From Acidobacteriota bacterium (GTDB taxonomy: Bacteria > Acidobacteriota > Vicinamibacteria > Vicinamibacterales > SCN-69-37), in assembly GCA_947467605.1 (NCBI GenBank), contig CANIII010000023.1:22197-86196 (forward strand): 64,000 nucleotides of DNA, written 5' to 3'. This document shows positions 43,163-51,909 of the stretch, piece after piece (the stretch's first letter is position 1; every line of letters starts with the position of its first letter). Below the pieces are notes generated by a model. That model was not told the DNA's origin. It made no database searches and saw nothing but the letters and a program-made list of their open reading frames with translations. The translations under genes and the position numbers were made by a program.

Positions 43163-43834
43163 TCAGGCCCTGACAACCCGAAAACCATAGTCGGTGTATC
43201 TAAAGGAGGGATCCAGCTTGCTCCGCTGGGCACATCGGCTGATAGTGACCGCGTGCCGCCAGGCGCCACCACGCGAGCTGCGCCGCACACCGGAGGCCGG
43301 CCCAGTGGGATCGGTCCTCTGAGATTGCGCGTAGTAGTCCGCGGCGTGCCAATCAGCGCACCACTCATGAATATTGGCGCCGATGCCAAAGACGCCGAAG
43401 CCGTTCGGCGCTCCGAGCGTCACCGGCCACGGCGCTGGCAGCGGACCTCGGCCTCCATCGGGAAGCCATGACGGAATCGCCTGGCCCCACGGGTATCGCG
43501 CGCCGTCAACTCCACCGCGCGCGGCGTATTCCCACTCGGCTTCGGTCGGCAGCCGCATCGGATCACCGTTCTCGGTGCGCCACGCGCAGAACGCGACCGC
43601 GTCGAGCCAGCTCACGCCCGTCACGGGGAGATGACGAAGGCTATTGCGCCATTCTCGCGGCTGCGCGTGCCCGGTCGCGTCGAGGAACTCTGCGTACTCC
43701 TCTTGCGTCACTGGATATACGGCGCACGCGAAAGCACTGACCGCCACCTCATGCACAGGATGTTCGTCGTCTTGTCCCTCGTCACTCGCGGAGCCCATCA
43801 AGAATCGGCCTGCGGGAATTGTCACGAAAGTCAC
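43163..43834 (-). CDS. SUMF1/formylglycine-generating-enzyme-like protein
   Basis: A 223-residue SUMF1-type protein. GTG 43834 is fixed by TAGAAT ending seven bases before it and by the family N-terminus 'FVTIPAGRFLMGS'. Core motifs: 'VSWLDAVAFCAWRTENG', 'RLPTEAEWEYAARGG', 'GANIHEWCADWHAADYY', and the terminal 'SRGGAWRHAV...GFRVVRA'. The copper-binding cysteine pair of true FGE is incomplete: G-G-A-W-R-H replaces the G-G-S-x-x-C region, leaving one cysteine in 'SRCAQRS'. Catalysis on sulfatases is therefore doubtful, and a binding role is likely. Confidence 0.82.
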   Translation of the reverse strand: MTFVTIPAGRFLMGSASDEGQDDEHPVHEVAVSAFACAVYPVTQEEYAEFLDATGHAQPREWRNSLRHLPVTGVSWLDAVAFCAWRTENGDPMRLPTEAEWEYAARGGVDGARYPWGQAIPSWLPDGGRGPLPAPWPVTLGAPNGFGVFGIGANIHEWCADWHAADYYAQSQRTDPTGPASGVRRSSRGGAWRHAVTISRCAQRSKLDPSFRYTDYGFRVVRA

Positions 43835-43841
43835 ACATTGA

Positions 43842-43847
43842 ATTCTA
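43842..43847 (-). promoter_or_regulatory. -10 element of the SUMF1-like gene (leaderless spacing)
   Basis: TAGAAT on the minus strand, seven bases, then GTG 43834. Confidence 0.5.
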
Positions 43848-43854
43848 CGCGTCG

Positions 43855-43860
43855 TACCAT
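43855..43860 (+). promoter_or_regulatory. -10 element of the TPM-domain gene (leaderless spacing)
   Basis: TACCAT, seven bases, then ATG 43868. It lies seven bases from the divergent SUMF1-like -10. Confidence 0.4.
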
Positions 43861-43867
43861 CGACCGC

Positions 43868-44662
43868 ATGCGTGCAGCGGTTCTCTCGGTCCTGCTGCTG
43901 TTGGCGGCCACGCCAGCGGCGGCGCAGCTGACCAATCTGCCGACACTGACCGGCCGCGTCAACGACACGGCCGGCGTGATCGACGCCGACAGCGCGCGCG
44001 AGCTCGATCGACGCATCCACGCGCTGAAGGATGCGACCGGGGACGTCGTGATCATCGCGACAGTGCCGAGCATCGCCCCGTACGCGACGGTGGAAGAGTT
44101 CGCCGTCAAACTCTTCGAGAAAGCCGGCATCGGCAACCGCAAGCTCGACAACGGCATACTGATTCTGGTCGCCGTCAAGGAACACGGCATCCGCGTCGAA
44201 GTGGGCTACGGACTTGAGGGCATCGTCACCGATGGATTTGCCGGTGACACGATCCGGCAATTGATCGTGCCGGAGTTCAAAGCCAATCGGTACGGACCGG
44301 GTCTGGTGGCGGGCGCGGGACGCCTGATGGACCGTATCGCCGAGGGCCGCGCCAACCCGACCGCCCCCTCACCACCGGCCGCAGGCGCCAAGGGATGGAA
44401 CTCGGCCGGAGTGATTCTCTTCCTGCTGATCTGTTCGGGCGCACTCGGCATCATCCTGTACGTGATCTATCGCATCGCGCAGGCCACCGGCGGTGCACGC
44501 TCAACGCCGTTGTCGGGCGGCATGCTCGGTAGCGGCTTCGCGTCGGGCGACGACTCCAGTTCGAGTTCGTCATCCAGTGCCTCGTCGAGCTCGAGCGACT
44601 CGGGCTCGAGCGGATTCGATGGCGGCAGCAGCGGTGGCGGCGGCGCCTCGGGCAGCTGGTAA
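43868..44662 (+). CDS. TPM-domain (YgcG-like) membrane protein
   Basis: A 264-residue protein with a signal peptide ending 'TPAAAQLT'. A TPM domain (Psb32/YgcG family) spans about 30-150: 'LTGRVNDTAGVIDADSAREL', 'GDVVIIATVPSI', 'NGILILVAVKEHGIRVEVGY' and 'GLEGIVTDGFAG'. One membrane segment lies at about 180-205, then a serine-rich and glycine-rich tail ending 'SSGGGGASGSW', the usual YgcG ending. Some TPM domains have phosphatase activity; the role here is unknown. Confidence 0.88.
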   Translation: MRAAVLSVLLLLAATPAAAQLTNLPTLTGRVNDTAGVIDADSARELDRRIHALKDATGDVVIIATVPSIAPYATVEEFAVKLFEKAGIGNRKLDNGILILVAVKEHGIRVEVGYGLEGIVTDGFAGDTIRQLIVPEFKANRYGPGLVAGAGRLMDRIAEGRANPTAPSPPAAGAKGWNSAGVILFLLICSGALGIILYVIYRIAQATGGARSTPLSGGMLGSGFASGDDSSSSSSSSASSSSSDSGSSGFDGGSSGGGGASGSW

Positions 44663-44681
44663 CGCCGCCAGCACCGAGCCG

Positions 44682-45182
44682 CTATTTCACGATGCGTTCA
44701 TACACCGCGGTCGTCGTGCGGGTCTCGCCTGTCGCGGTCGTGCTGATGTACGAGATGTCGAGCCGGTTGTTGTCCGCCGAGAGCACGTTCACCAACATCT
44801 GCACAAACTGGCCTTTGTTCTTGTAGATGATGAGATTGATCTTGTCGTTGATGACCGTCACCGACGCCGAGTCGCGGCCGTTCTGGCCGACCAGCGGCTG
44901 TTCCTTGCCGTCAAGCATCGAGTTGTAACCCCACGGCGTGCCTGGTTCGCCGGCGGCATTGGTCGTCTCGATCTTGACGCTCATGCCGGTGCCATTCCAC
45001 GGCGCGTAGGTCATGATGTTGCTCGACTTGTTGCCCTCCGCGGGAGGCGTGGCAGGCTTGAGCTTCCATGCAGCGAAGCGGGGATTGGTGGCCGGCGCGC
45101 CACTCTGTGCGAAGGGCGCAGCAGACAACATCACAAGCGCAACAAGGACGGCGGCGGAGCGGACACGGGCGAGAGCGGTCAT
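44682..45182 (-). CDS. Exported protein of unknown function
   Basis: A 166-residue protein behind AGGAGG, with a signal peptide ending 'SAAPFAQSG'. The mature part begins 'ATNPRFAAWKLKPATPPAEG' and continues as a compact beta-rich domain ('GMSVKIETTNAAGEPGTPWG', 'DSASVTVINDKINLIIYKNK'). This pattern is common in uncharacterised soil Acidobacteria proteins, but I do not recognise a named family. No cysteines in the mature part. Confidence 0.72.
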   Translation of the reverse strand: MTALARVRSAAVLVALVMLSAAPFAQSGAPATNPRFAAWKLKPATPPAEGNKSSNIMTYAPWNGTGMSVKIETTNAAGEPGTPWGYNSMLDGKEQPLVGQNGRDSASVTVINDKINLIIYKNKGQFVQMLVNVLSADNNRLDISYISTTATGETRTTTAVYERIVK

Positions 45183-45204
45183 GGTGCCTCCTGAGGGCCT
45201 AATC

Positions 45205-48200
45205 CTACTTCCCCTTTTCGATCACGAGTAGCCAGCCTTTCGCGGGCGCGATGGGGATCGCTCCGCCCGGCGCCATCGTCATCGCCGGCTGAAAATCCTG
45301 AATCGCAGGAGCCACGATCCGCGCGGTCGCCGGGTCGAAACCGAGCGCGCGCCAATCGATCAGCAGCCTGACGTTCACCGGGTCTTTGGCCCAGCTGGCG
45401 ATGGCGATGAGCGTACGGTCCTCGCGCTGGTAGACGGTGGCCAGAACGCTCGGATCGCTGGTCTTCACCGGCGAGGTCGGAACCCAGTAGCCGATCATGC
45501 GGCTGTCGGCGATGCCGAAGTCATCCCACGCTTTCCACATCGGCCGCATGTCGACGCGCGGCATGCGTGCGGTCATCCCGAAGACCATGCCGCGCCACGG
45601 ATTGCCGCCGTCCTGCAGCATCTCGCTCATCAGGCCAAATGGAATGCCGGCGACTTCCGTCATCCAGAAGTCGGGCGCAGAGCCGTAGTCGAAGTACTCG
45701 CCAAACCACAGGCGATCGAGAAATGGAAAATGCTCCATGTAGAGATTGGCGCTGTTGGCAAACCCGTCGCGCACGTTGAACTGGTTGGCCGAATGCAAAT
45801 CAATCAGCGCACCGGGCCGGCCGCGATCGAGCACTTTTCGCACGCGCTTCATCGTGAATCGGTCGAACGCGACGTCGTCGATATACAACCCGTCGATGCC
45901 GACATTCTTTACGAGCCAATTCAGCCCCTCGACATAGAAGTTGTGCCAGCGCGAAACGCCGCTCGTGACGAGCGCCACATCTTTCAGCGCGGGTACGAAC
46001 CAGCCTGCGATGTAGTCGGAGCCCGCGTGCTCCTGAAGAAATGAGTAGCCGCCACCGGGGCCGGGCGCGAGCACTTCGTGGCCCAGGCTGAGGAGCGCGT
46101 ACAGCTCGGGGGCGTGATTGGTGAGCTCGCGCACCGTGTAGTAGATCTTGACCTTCAGGCCCTTCGCATGCGCTTCGTCGACATAGGCCTTCATCTCGGC
46201 CGGACGCAGAAAGGGATAGTTGATGAACGGGTTGATCTCGTTCGCGTGATGAATGTTGACGGTGTTGCCGCCGTTCGCGATCACCTCATCCACCGGCTTG
46301 TAGGCGTGAAAGTATCGCGTCGTGAACTGCGTCTTCGGATCGATTGGTTTGAACGGCGTGATGAGCAGCCGGAAGTTGAAATAGAGCGGCGCGTCACCGG
46401 GCTTCATCGTGCGCGCACCGGTGTAGCAACGCGCCATGTAGGCGTCGCCCTCTTCCAGCAACCGACATCCGCCCTTGCCGCTGTTGGCCCACGACGCCGG
46501 CATGACGAGGGGTTTCAGTGTGTAGAAATTCGTATTGAGCGGACGCGCGTACTTCTCGTCCTTCAGGCTGAACTGCAGACCGGCATTCACATCACCGAGC
46601 CACGCACCATCCTGGTTATTCTTGGCGTCCCACTTCCAATCAAGCGAGGCGGGCCGGGTGCCGCCCTTCACGCCCAGACCCAGCATGTACTTGGCCACTT
46701 CCTTCACAACGGGAATATCGAGATGCACGTCATCGAGCGCCACCAATTGGCTCGCAGACAAGCGCACAACGAACTCGATGCTGCCATCGAACTCCATCTG
46801 CGCTCGCGTCGACATCGACAGGGGTCCGGCCGTGCTCGACGTCTCCCAGGCCACAGCGCCCGGCGTGCGTTTGCCGATCACGAGCGGCCCACTGATCCAT
46901 CGCGCGAGCGCGGGATTCGTCCCGACCGCAACAAACGACATCGGCCCGGCAAGAATCTCTCGACGCGCAGCCGAGAGCCCAGTCATCTCCATGGTGAAGA
47001 GACTTTGAATGTTGTCTGGTAGTCCATTCGTGCCGAGCGTGACGCGTCGGCCGAGGACGCCGATCGTGTGACCATCAACCGTCATCGGCGTGTACGGCTT
47101 CACCAGGTCGTCGTCTTCGGCGAGCGTCGAATCAAGCCAGCGCAACCGCGACATCGCGGCGGGATTGTCGTCGCCCGAGGCAGTGATGAGTGTGGGCGAG
47201 ACCGATAGGGAGACCCGAATGGGCGTGGCCCCCTGACCTCGCGGCGCAACGGTCACCGTGCCGCTGTATGTGCCGGGTACCGCATCGACAGGCACCTGCA
47301 CGCCGAACCACATCGCCTGTATTTTGCCCAACGCGATCGGAAGCGGTCGCGTGAACTTCTGTCCTGCGGAATCGACACCGCCCTGATTGAAGCTCTTCAG
47401 GCCGGTCGCGGGCACAAGAATCTGTCCAGACGATGACTTCAATCCGGTGAACTGCACCGCGACATCGCTGATCGCCGTGCGTGCAGCGAACACGCCGATT
47501 TGAAAGGCGTAGAACTCTCCGCGCGCGGCGGCGCCACTGAATGGCTGGCCGGCGCCTGTGAGAATCCATCGCTGGGGCAGATCGTCGGTCATGCGAATGG
47601 CGTGCAAACGATCCTCAGGAAACAGGAGATACGGCGCCGCGTGCGACGCAGCGAGGGCGCGCGTCTCAGCCGCGGTGGCGATGACTTCCATCGGATACAT
47701 GCTGTTGAGTTCATCAACCGACTGGAACTCAACGAATTCCGCCTGCGGCAGCGTGGGCCACTTCTTCTGCGCCAGTGCAGGCGTCGATAGTTGATTGCGA
47801 CGCAACCACTCCGCGTCGGCAGTCGCTTCGGGCGCCGGATACGTGATCTTCGGATAGTTCGACTTCACGTTGCCGGCGATCGGCAGGTAATAGATGTAGT
47901 ACTCGCCGGGCACGGTCACGGGCTGAAATACGAGATCTCCAAACTCGCGGGTGACATTCACGCGCGCGACGTTGGCCACCGCCGTGTTCGTCCCCGCATC
48001 GATGACGATGATGTTCTTCTGTTCCGGATTGCGATCGCGGCGGCGCCAGGGCAGGTGCACGCGCACCGCATCCGCTGTGACCACCACTCTTGCCACCGCG
48101 CGCTGGTTGCCGAGAGTGTCAGGGATCCACGAGCCGACGGTGTATCGCGCCTCAGCCGCAGGAGCCACGGCCGAGGGCCGCGCATCCACACCGCCAAGCA

Positions 48201-48243
48201 ACAGAGCCAGACCAACGACGAAGCAGCGCAGGAGCCATGTCAC
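45205..48243 (-). CDS. Exported glycoside-hydrolase-like protein (DUF6067/GH123-like)
   Basis: A 1012-residue protein. GTG 48243 begins a signal peptide (MTWLLRCFVVGLALLLGG), and TATAGT ends six bases before it, so the longer frame to 48381 is rejected. N-terminal beta-sandwich domains cover about the first 550 residues. A barrel follows with 'FHAYKPVDEVIANGGNTVNI', 'GLKVKIYYTVRELTNHAPEL', 'GLYIDDVAFDRF' (paired acidic residues), and 'LMSEMLQDGGNPWRGMVFGM'. It probably acts on a glycan in the periplasm or outside; the substrate is unknown. Confidence 0.76.
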   Translation of the reverse strand: MTWLLRCFVVGLALLLGGVDARPSAVAPAAEARYTVGSWIPDTLGNQRAVARVVVTADAVRVHLPWRRRDRNPEQKNIIVIDAGTNTAVANVARVNVTREFGDLVFQPVTVPGEYYIYYLPIAGNVKSNYPKITYPAPEATADAEWLRRNQLSTPALAQKKWPTLPQAEFVEFQSVDELNSMYPMEVIATAAETRALAASHAAPYLLFPEDRLHAIRMTDDLPQRWILTGAGQPFSGAAARGEFYAFQIGVFAARTAISDVAVQFTGLKSSSGQILVPATGLKSFNQGGVDSAGQKFTRPLPIALGKIQAMWFGVQVPVDAVPGTYSGTVTVAPRGQGATPIRVSLSVSPTLITASGDDNPAAMSRLRWLDSTLAEDDDLVKPYTPMTVDGHTIGVLGRRVTLGTNGLPDNIQSLFTMEMTGLSAARREILAGPMSFVAVGTNPALARWISGPLVIGKRTPGAVAWETSSTAGPLSMSTRAQMEFDGSIEFVVRLSASQLVALDDVHLDIPVVKEVAKYMLGLGVKGGTRPASLDWKWDAKNNQDGAWLGDVNAGLQFSLKDEKYARPLNTNFYTLKPLVMPASWANSGKGGCRLLEEGDAYMARCYTGARTMKPGDAPLYFNFRLLITPFKPIDPKTQFTTRYFHAYKPVDEVIANGGNTVNIHHANEINPFINYPFLRPAEMKAYVDEAHAKGLKVKIYYTVRELTNHAPELYALLSLGHEVLAPGPGGGYSFLQEHAGSDYIAGWFVPALKDVALVTSGVSRWHNFYVEGLNWLVKNVGIDGLYIDDVAFDRFTMKRVRKVLDRGRPGALIDLHSANQFNVRDGFANSANLYMEHFPFLDRLWFGEYFDYGSAPDFWMTEVAGIPFGLMSEMLQDGGNPWRGMVFGMTARMPRVDMRPMWKAWDDFGIADSRMIGYWVPTSPVKTSDPSVLATVYQREDRTLIAIASWAKDPVNVRLLIDWRALGFDPATARIVAPAIQDFQPAMTMAPGGAIPIAPAKGWLLVIEKGK

Positions 48244-48249
48244 GCGCCT

Positions 48250-48255
48250 ACTATA
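48250..48255 (-). promoter_or_regulatory. -10 element of the GH-like gene (leaderless spacing, bidirectional site)
   Basis: TATAGT on the minus strand, six bases, then GTG 48243. On the plus strand the overlapping bases 48252-48257 read TATAAT, facing the methyltransferase. Confidence 0.5.
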
Positions 48256-48258
48256 ATC

Positions 48259-49113
48259 ATGTCCCCGTTGGAACATCCTCCCCCACAGCACGGCATTCTT
48301 GACGACGTCCCGGGCGAGCCGTCGCTGAGCTATTTCTGGCGACGCAAGCGCGATCGCAGCTTGCAACTGCTGCAACGGCACTGCGAGTTTGCCGCCCCCG
48401 CCTCAGCGCCTCGCCGGATGGTGCTGGCCGATCTCGGCTGCGGCTGGGGCACTGACCTCTACTTCTTTCTGCGAGCCCTGCGTGACTTCAACGCCACGGG
48501 CGCGCCCGCGCACGACTGGCACATCATCGGCATCGATGGGGCAGGCTACAAGCTCGCGATGGCGAAGGACCGGATCAAGGACCTCGGCATCGATGTCGAG
48601 CTCATGCGCGATGACTTCATTCCACATGTCGCGCTCCCGGATCAGTCGGTCGATCTCATTTATTGCTCCGAGGTGCTCGAGCATCTCGAAGATCCAACGC
48701 CGTTCATCGCCGAGTGGCGACGCATCCTCCGACCGGGTGGGCTCGTGCTCGTCACGACGCCGAATGAACCCAACGTGCTACAGCGATCGTTCTACAGCCG
48801 CGCGCGCCGCGAGGCCAATCGCTCGGCGCTCATGGATGGCCGCGAAACAGTGACCAATGACGATGGCAAGCCGTTCGCGGTCTTCGGCCACATCGGCATC
48901 CGTCGGATCGATGAATGGGAAGCGCTGTTCGCCACGGAACGCTTCACGCTCGTCGGCTTCGAACGAGGCGCCCTTGTCTACGGGTCACCCTGGACCAATC
49001 GCGCCGGCATCTTTCGCTCACAGCTGATCGTCGAACACCTCCTCGATCTCCTGCCGAAACGACTGACCCGATTTCTCTCGGACGAGTTGATCGGGCTCTA
49101 CCGCCGTGGTTGA
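48259..49113 (+). CDS. SAM-dependent class I methyltransferase
   Basis: A 284-residue methyltransferase. The ATG at 48259 is chosen over the long upstream frame, which is antisense to the GH-like gene. Motif I is 'VLADLGCGWGTD'; 'IIGIDGAG' (strand 2 acid); 'DLIYCSEVLEHLEDPTPFIA', and 'ILRPGGLVLVTTPNEPNVLQ', the Methyltransf_11 pattern. The substrate is unknown. TATAAT at 48252-48257 is one base before the ATG, too close for this start. The TTG at 48268 could be the real first codon of a leaderless message. Confidence 0.86.
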   Translation: MSPLEHPPPQHGILDDVPGEPSLSYFWRRKRDRSLQLLQRHCEFAAPASAPRRMVLADLGCGWGTDLYFFLRALRDFNATGAPAHDWHIIGIDGAGYKLAMAKDRIKDLGIDVELMRDDFIPHVALPDQSVDLIYCSEVLEHLEDPTPFIAEWRRILRPGGLVLVTTPNEPNVLQRSFYSRARREANRSALMDGRETVTNDDGKPFAVFGHIGIRRIDEWEALFATERFTLVGFERGALVYGSPWTNRAGIFRSQLIVEHLLDLLPKRLTRFLSDELIGLYRRG

Positions 49114-49219
49114 AAACGCATCGCGTTTCGAACATTCGATACGCAACCTTCAATTGCCCGAGCAAAAGTTCTCGATCACAATTCAAAGCCTCTCGTCCTT
49201 CTAATCCATAAAGGTGCAT

Positions 49220-49771
49220 ATGAAGTTCCCTCATGTCACGCGAGCCATGCTCGCGATTGCTCTCATCTTCCCAGCAGCCTCTGCGTACGCTCAGCAGACC
49301 TCATCCAACAACCACGGCACGGCCATTAGCGCCAGCTTCAGCACGCTCCGCGAAGATCAGGCCGGGTTCTCGTACTGGGATAAAGGCTTTCAGGCCGACA
49401 TCCATCAGCCTCTCGGCGCCTCCATTTTTTCTGTGGGCCTCGGCCTGGTCGGCGATTTCAGCACAAACCACAACGCGTTCTACGACGACAGCCTGAAGTC
49501 CTACCTGGGCGGCCTTCGCCTTACGTTTGGCTCGTCGCCGATGATCGAGCCGTTTGCACAAGCGCTGATCGGCACCGAGCAGTGCTGCTCGTCGAGCAAG
49601 AGTTTCGTGTTTCAGCCAGGCGTGGGCGTCAACGTGTGGTTCATGCACCGCGTCGCGATCCGTGGCCAGATCGACTATCGCCTCGCGCGCTACTCCACCA
49701 ACGGCACCTCGACGACCTATAACGAAACCCGCGTGAACGTTGGCGCCGTGGTTTCCCTCAGCAAGCGCTAA
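49220..49771 (+). CDS. Outer-membrane beta-barrel protein (small)
   Basis: A 183-residue protein. The ATG at 49220 (MKFPHVTRAM) follows AAGGTG; signal peptide to 'SAYAQQ'. The mature part has alternating beta strands typical of an OmpA/OmpW-like 8-strand barrel: 'ISASFSTLREDQAGFSYWDK', 'SYLGGLRLTFGSSPMIEPFA', 'NVWFMHRVAIRGQIDYRLAR', 'RVNVGAVVSLSKR'. The terminal residue is not aromatic. It sits ten bases before the exported protein at 49782 and is probably co-transcribed. Confidence 0.74.
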   Translation: MKFPHVTRAMLAIALIFPAASAYAQQTSSNNHGTAISASFSTLREDQAGFSYWDKGFQADIHQPLGASIFSVGLGLVGDFSTNHNAFYDDSLKSYLGGLRLTFGSSPMIEPFAQALIGTEQCCSSSKSFVFQPGVGVNVWFMHRVAIRGQIDYRLARYSTNGTSTTYNETRVNVGAVVSLSKR

Positions 49772-49781
49772 CAGGAGCCCG

Positions 49782-51869
49782 ATGATGAAACGTCTCATAC
49801 TCTCTGCATGGCTCGTGGTGGCGATCGGGCTCGTCGCGCCGTTGCTGGCGCGCAACTCCTCGATCAAGAGCATTGAAATCAATCAGGCCATCGGCGTTCA
49901 GAAGAACGGCGCCCTGAAGTTCGTCGCTGGCAAAGAAACGGTCGTGCGCGCCCTCATGTCTGGCGCCACCGTCGTCGACGGGGGCAATACCAGCGCAACC
50001 GTCACCAGAGACGGCACCAAGGTGATCACCCTCGCACCCGTCGCCTCCTCGTCGACCAGCGAAGTGGACTTTGTCTGCCCGTCGCTCGACGCCTGCGGCA
50101 AATGGGCCGCCGGCAACTACGTGTTCGACGTGATGGTGAACGGCCAGAAGCTCAGCACGTCAGGCACGACATACCGGTTCCAGGAACGGGCGGGCGTGCG
50201 CGCGCTCGCGCTGCCGGTCAAGGCCAACTACGGCGGCGTCATTCAGTCCGTCTCGGGCGACTCGTGGAAGAGCACGTGGACGTTCACACGCAGCGTCTAT
50301 CCCGTCTCGTTCGACGGCTTCACCTGGACAATGCGCGAGGAGCTCGATGCGTCCGACGCGTCGTTTGACCTTGAAACCGACGCCGGTCGTCTCAAGCTCT
50401 GGCAGGCGCTGGTCGCGCTGATGCCGGAGCACTGCCTGGCGAACAAGAAGGCCACGGGCTGCTTCGACAAGATCATCGGCTTCATCCCGGCTCGCCCGGG
50501 CGGCTTCCCGAACGGCAACCTGCAGGGTTACACCTACGGCAACCCGGGCAACATCGTGGTCGCGAGCGACGAAGATGCGGCGGCAACCGTCGCGCACGAA
50601 ATTGCGCACAACTACGAGATCGGCGACGCGTACGACGGCGGTTCGTTCAACTGCACGGCCAACCCCGTGCCGGACTCGTTCAGCGGTAAGTTGTTCGCCG
50701 ATCCCTCACAGGGCACCAAGTGCACGGCGGGGCGCACGCAGCTCAGCGGTGTCAGCGGCACGCTCATTCCATCGTCGCAGCGTCCCTACGAGGTGAGTGG
50801 CCGAGGCGCCCTCGGTGACACCGCGGAGTACATGGGCTCGGGCGGCAAGCAGGCACAGTTCTGGACGACGCAGGATGCGTACGACTGGCTGTTCGACAAG
50901 TTCGCGCCTTCGTCGGGCGGCTCGTCGAGCGCTGCCGCGTTCCGTCCGCAGGCGGGCGCAGCCACGCAGCGACTGATCGAGTTCTTTGGAACCACCAAGC
51001 CGAACCCCCAGTCGTCGTCGGATATCACGCTGCGGCCGTGGGAAGGGTTTCTCGACGATGATGTCGTCACGGACACCACGGGCACGCTGATGATCGCGGC
51101 GATCAATGCTGCGGGTCAGCGTGTGGCCACATCAGCCCTGGCAACCAAGTTCGACATTCCCGGTCCGAAGGGACTGCCGCCGGCGCACTTCAACTCGGCC
51201 GAGTTTGCGGGCGCGATGCGGTTCCCGGCCGGCACGACGAAGTTCCAGATCCTGAACGGCTCGACTGTGGTGAGGGAACTGCCGGTGAGCGCCAACACGC
51301 CGGTGGTTTCGGGCATCACGATGTCGGGTGGCACGATCTTCAACGGACCGACGTCGATTCGCTGGACCGGTACGGATGGCGACGGCGACAAGCTGTTCTA
51401 CTCGATCGAGTACAACCCCGACGTCACGAAGTCCACCACCGACTTCGAACCTATTGTCACGTTCATCACCGGCACGCAGTGGACTGAGGACTTCAGCAAG
51501 ATCGCCGGTGGGGATCACGCGAAGCTCCGGATCATCGCGACGGACGGGATCAACGCGTCGTACACGGACAGCGCGGAGTTCAAGGTGCCGTTCAGCGCGC
51601 CGGACGTCTCGGCGAAGGCGCTGACGCAGGTCGCGGCGGGCGAACTCACGCTCATCGCCACGGTCGAGGACCTGCAGGATGGCGAGTTACCCAACGCATC
51701 GATCGTGTGGACGTCCAAGAAGTTGGGCGAGGTGGGCAGGGGCGCGGAGCTCAACCTCAAGCACTTGCAGGCCGGTGCCGATGAATTCACAGTGACTGCG
51801 ACCAACAGCGGCGGTATGAAGACGTCGAAGACGGTGTCGGTCACCGTCGTCAACACCCGCATTCGTTAG
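49782..51869 (+). CDS. Exported putative zinc metalloprotease (HEIAHN) with Ig-like domains
   Basis: A 695-residue exported protein with the ATG at 49782 (MMKRLIL) behind CAGGAG. N-terminal beta domain at about 25-130 ('IKSIEINQAIGVQKNG'), then a catalytic-like region at about 140-330 with 'ATVAHEIAHNYEIGDAY' (HExxH plus a downstream Asp) and cysteines in 'GSFNCTANP' and 'GTKCTAG'. Beta-sandwich repeats to the end include 'GTDGDGDKLFYSIEYNPD'. This matches no peptidase family I can name with confidence. The motif and export argue for extracellular proteolysis or polymer binding. Confidence 0.7.
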   Translation: MMKRLILSAWLVVAIGLVAPLLARNSSIKSIEINQAIGVQKNGALKFVAGKETVVRALMSGATVVDGGNTSATVTRDGTKVITLAPVASSSTSEVDFVCPSLDACGKWAAGNYVFDVMVNGQKLSTSGTTYRFQERAGVRALALPVKANYGGVIQSVSGDSWKSTWTFTRSVYPVSFDGFTWTMREELDASDASFDLETDAGRLKLWQALVALMPEHCLANKKATGCFDKIIGFIPARPGGFPNGNLQGYTYGNPGNIVVASDEDAAATVAHEIAHNYEIGDAYDGGSFNCTANPVPDSFSGKLFADPSQGTKCTAGRTQLSGVSGTLIPSSQRPYEVSGRGALGDTAEYMGSGGKQAQFWTTQDAYDWLFDKFAPSSGGSSSAAAFRPQAGAATQRLIEFFGTTKPNPQSSSDITLRPWEGFLDDDVVTDTTGTLMIAAINAAGQRVATSALATKFDIPGPKGLPPAHFNSAEFAGAMRFPAGTTKFQILNGSTVVRELPVSANTPVVSGITMSGGTIFNGPTSIRWTGTDGDGDKLFYSIEYNPDVTKSTTDFEPIVTFITGTQWTEDFSKIAGGDHAKLRIIATDGINASYTDSAEFKVPFSAPDVSAKALTQVAAGELTLIATVEDLQDGELPNASIVWTSKKLGEVGRGAELNLKHLQAGADEFTVTATNSGGMKTSKTVSVTVVNTRIR

Positions 51870-51896
51870 ACGGCAATGCCCGGCAGGCCCTCTGTG

Positions 51897-51902
51897 TATC
51901 AT
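51897..51902 (+). promoter_or_regulatory. -10 element of mutM (leaderless spacing)
   Basis: TATCAT, seven bases, then the GTG at 51910. Confidence 0.45.
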
Positions 51903-51909
51903 CACCGCG

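Noticed and set aside
47791..48258. Long upstream extension of the methyltransferase frame
   Set aside because: It would be antisense to the GH-like gene's signal and first domain. The methyltransferase homology begins after 48259.
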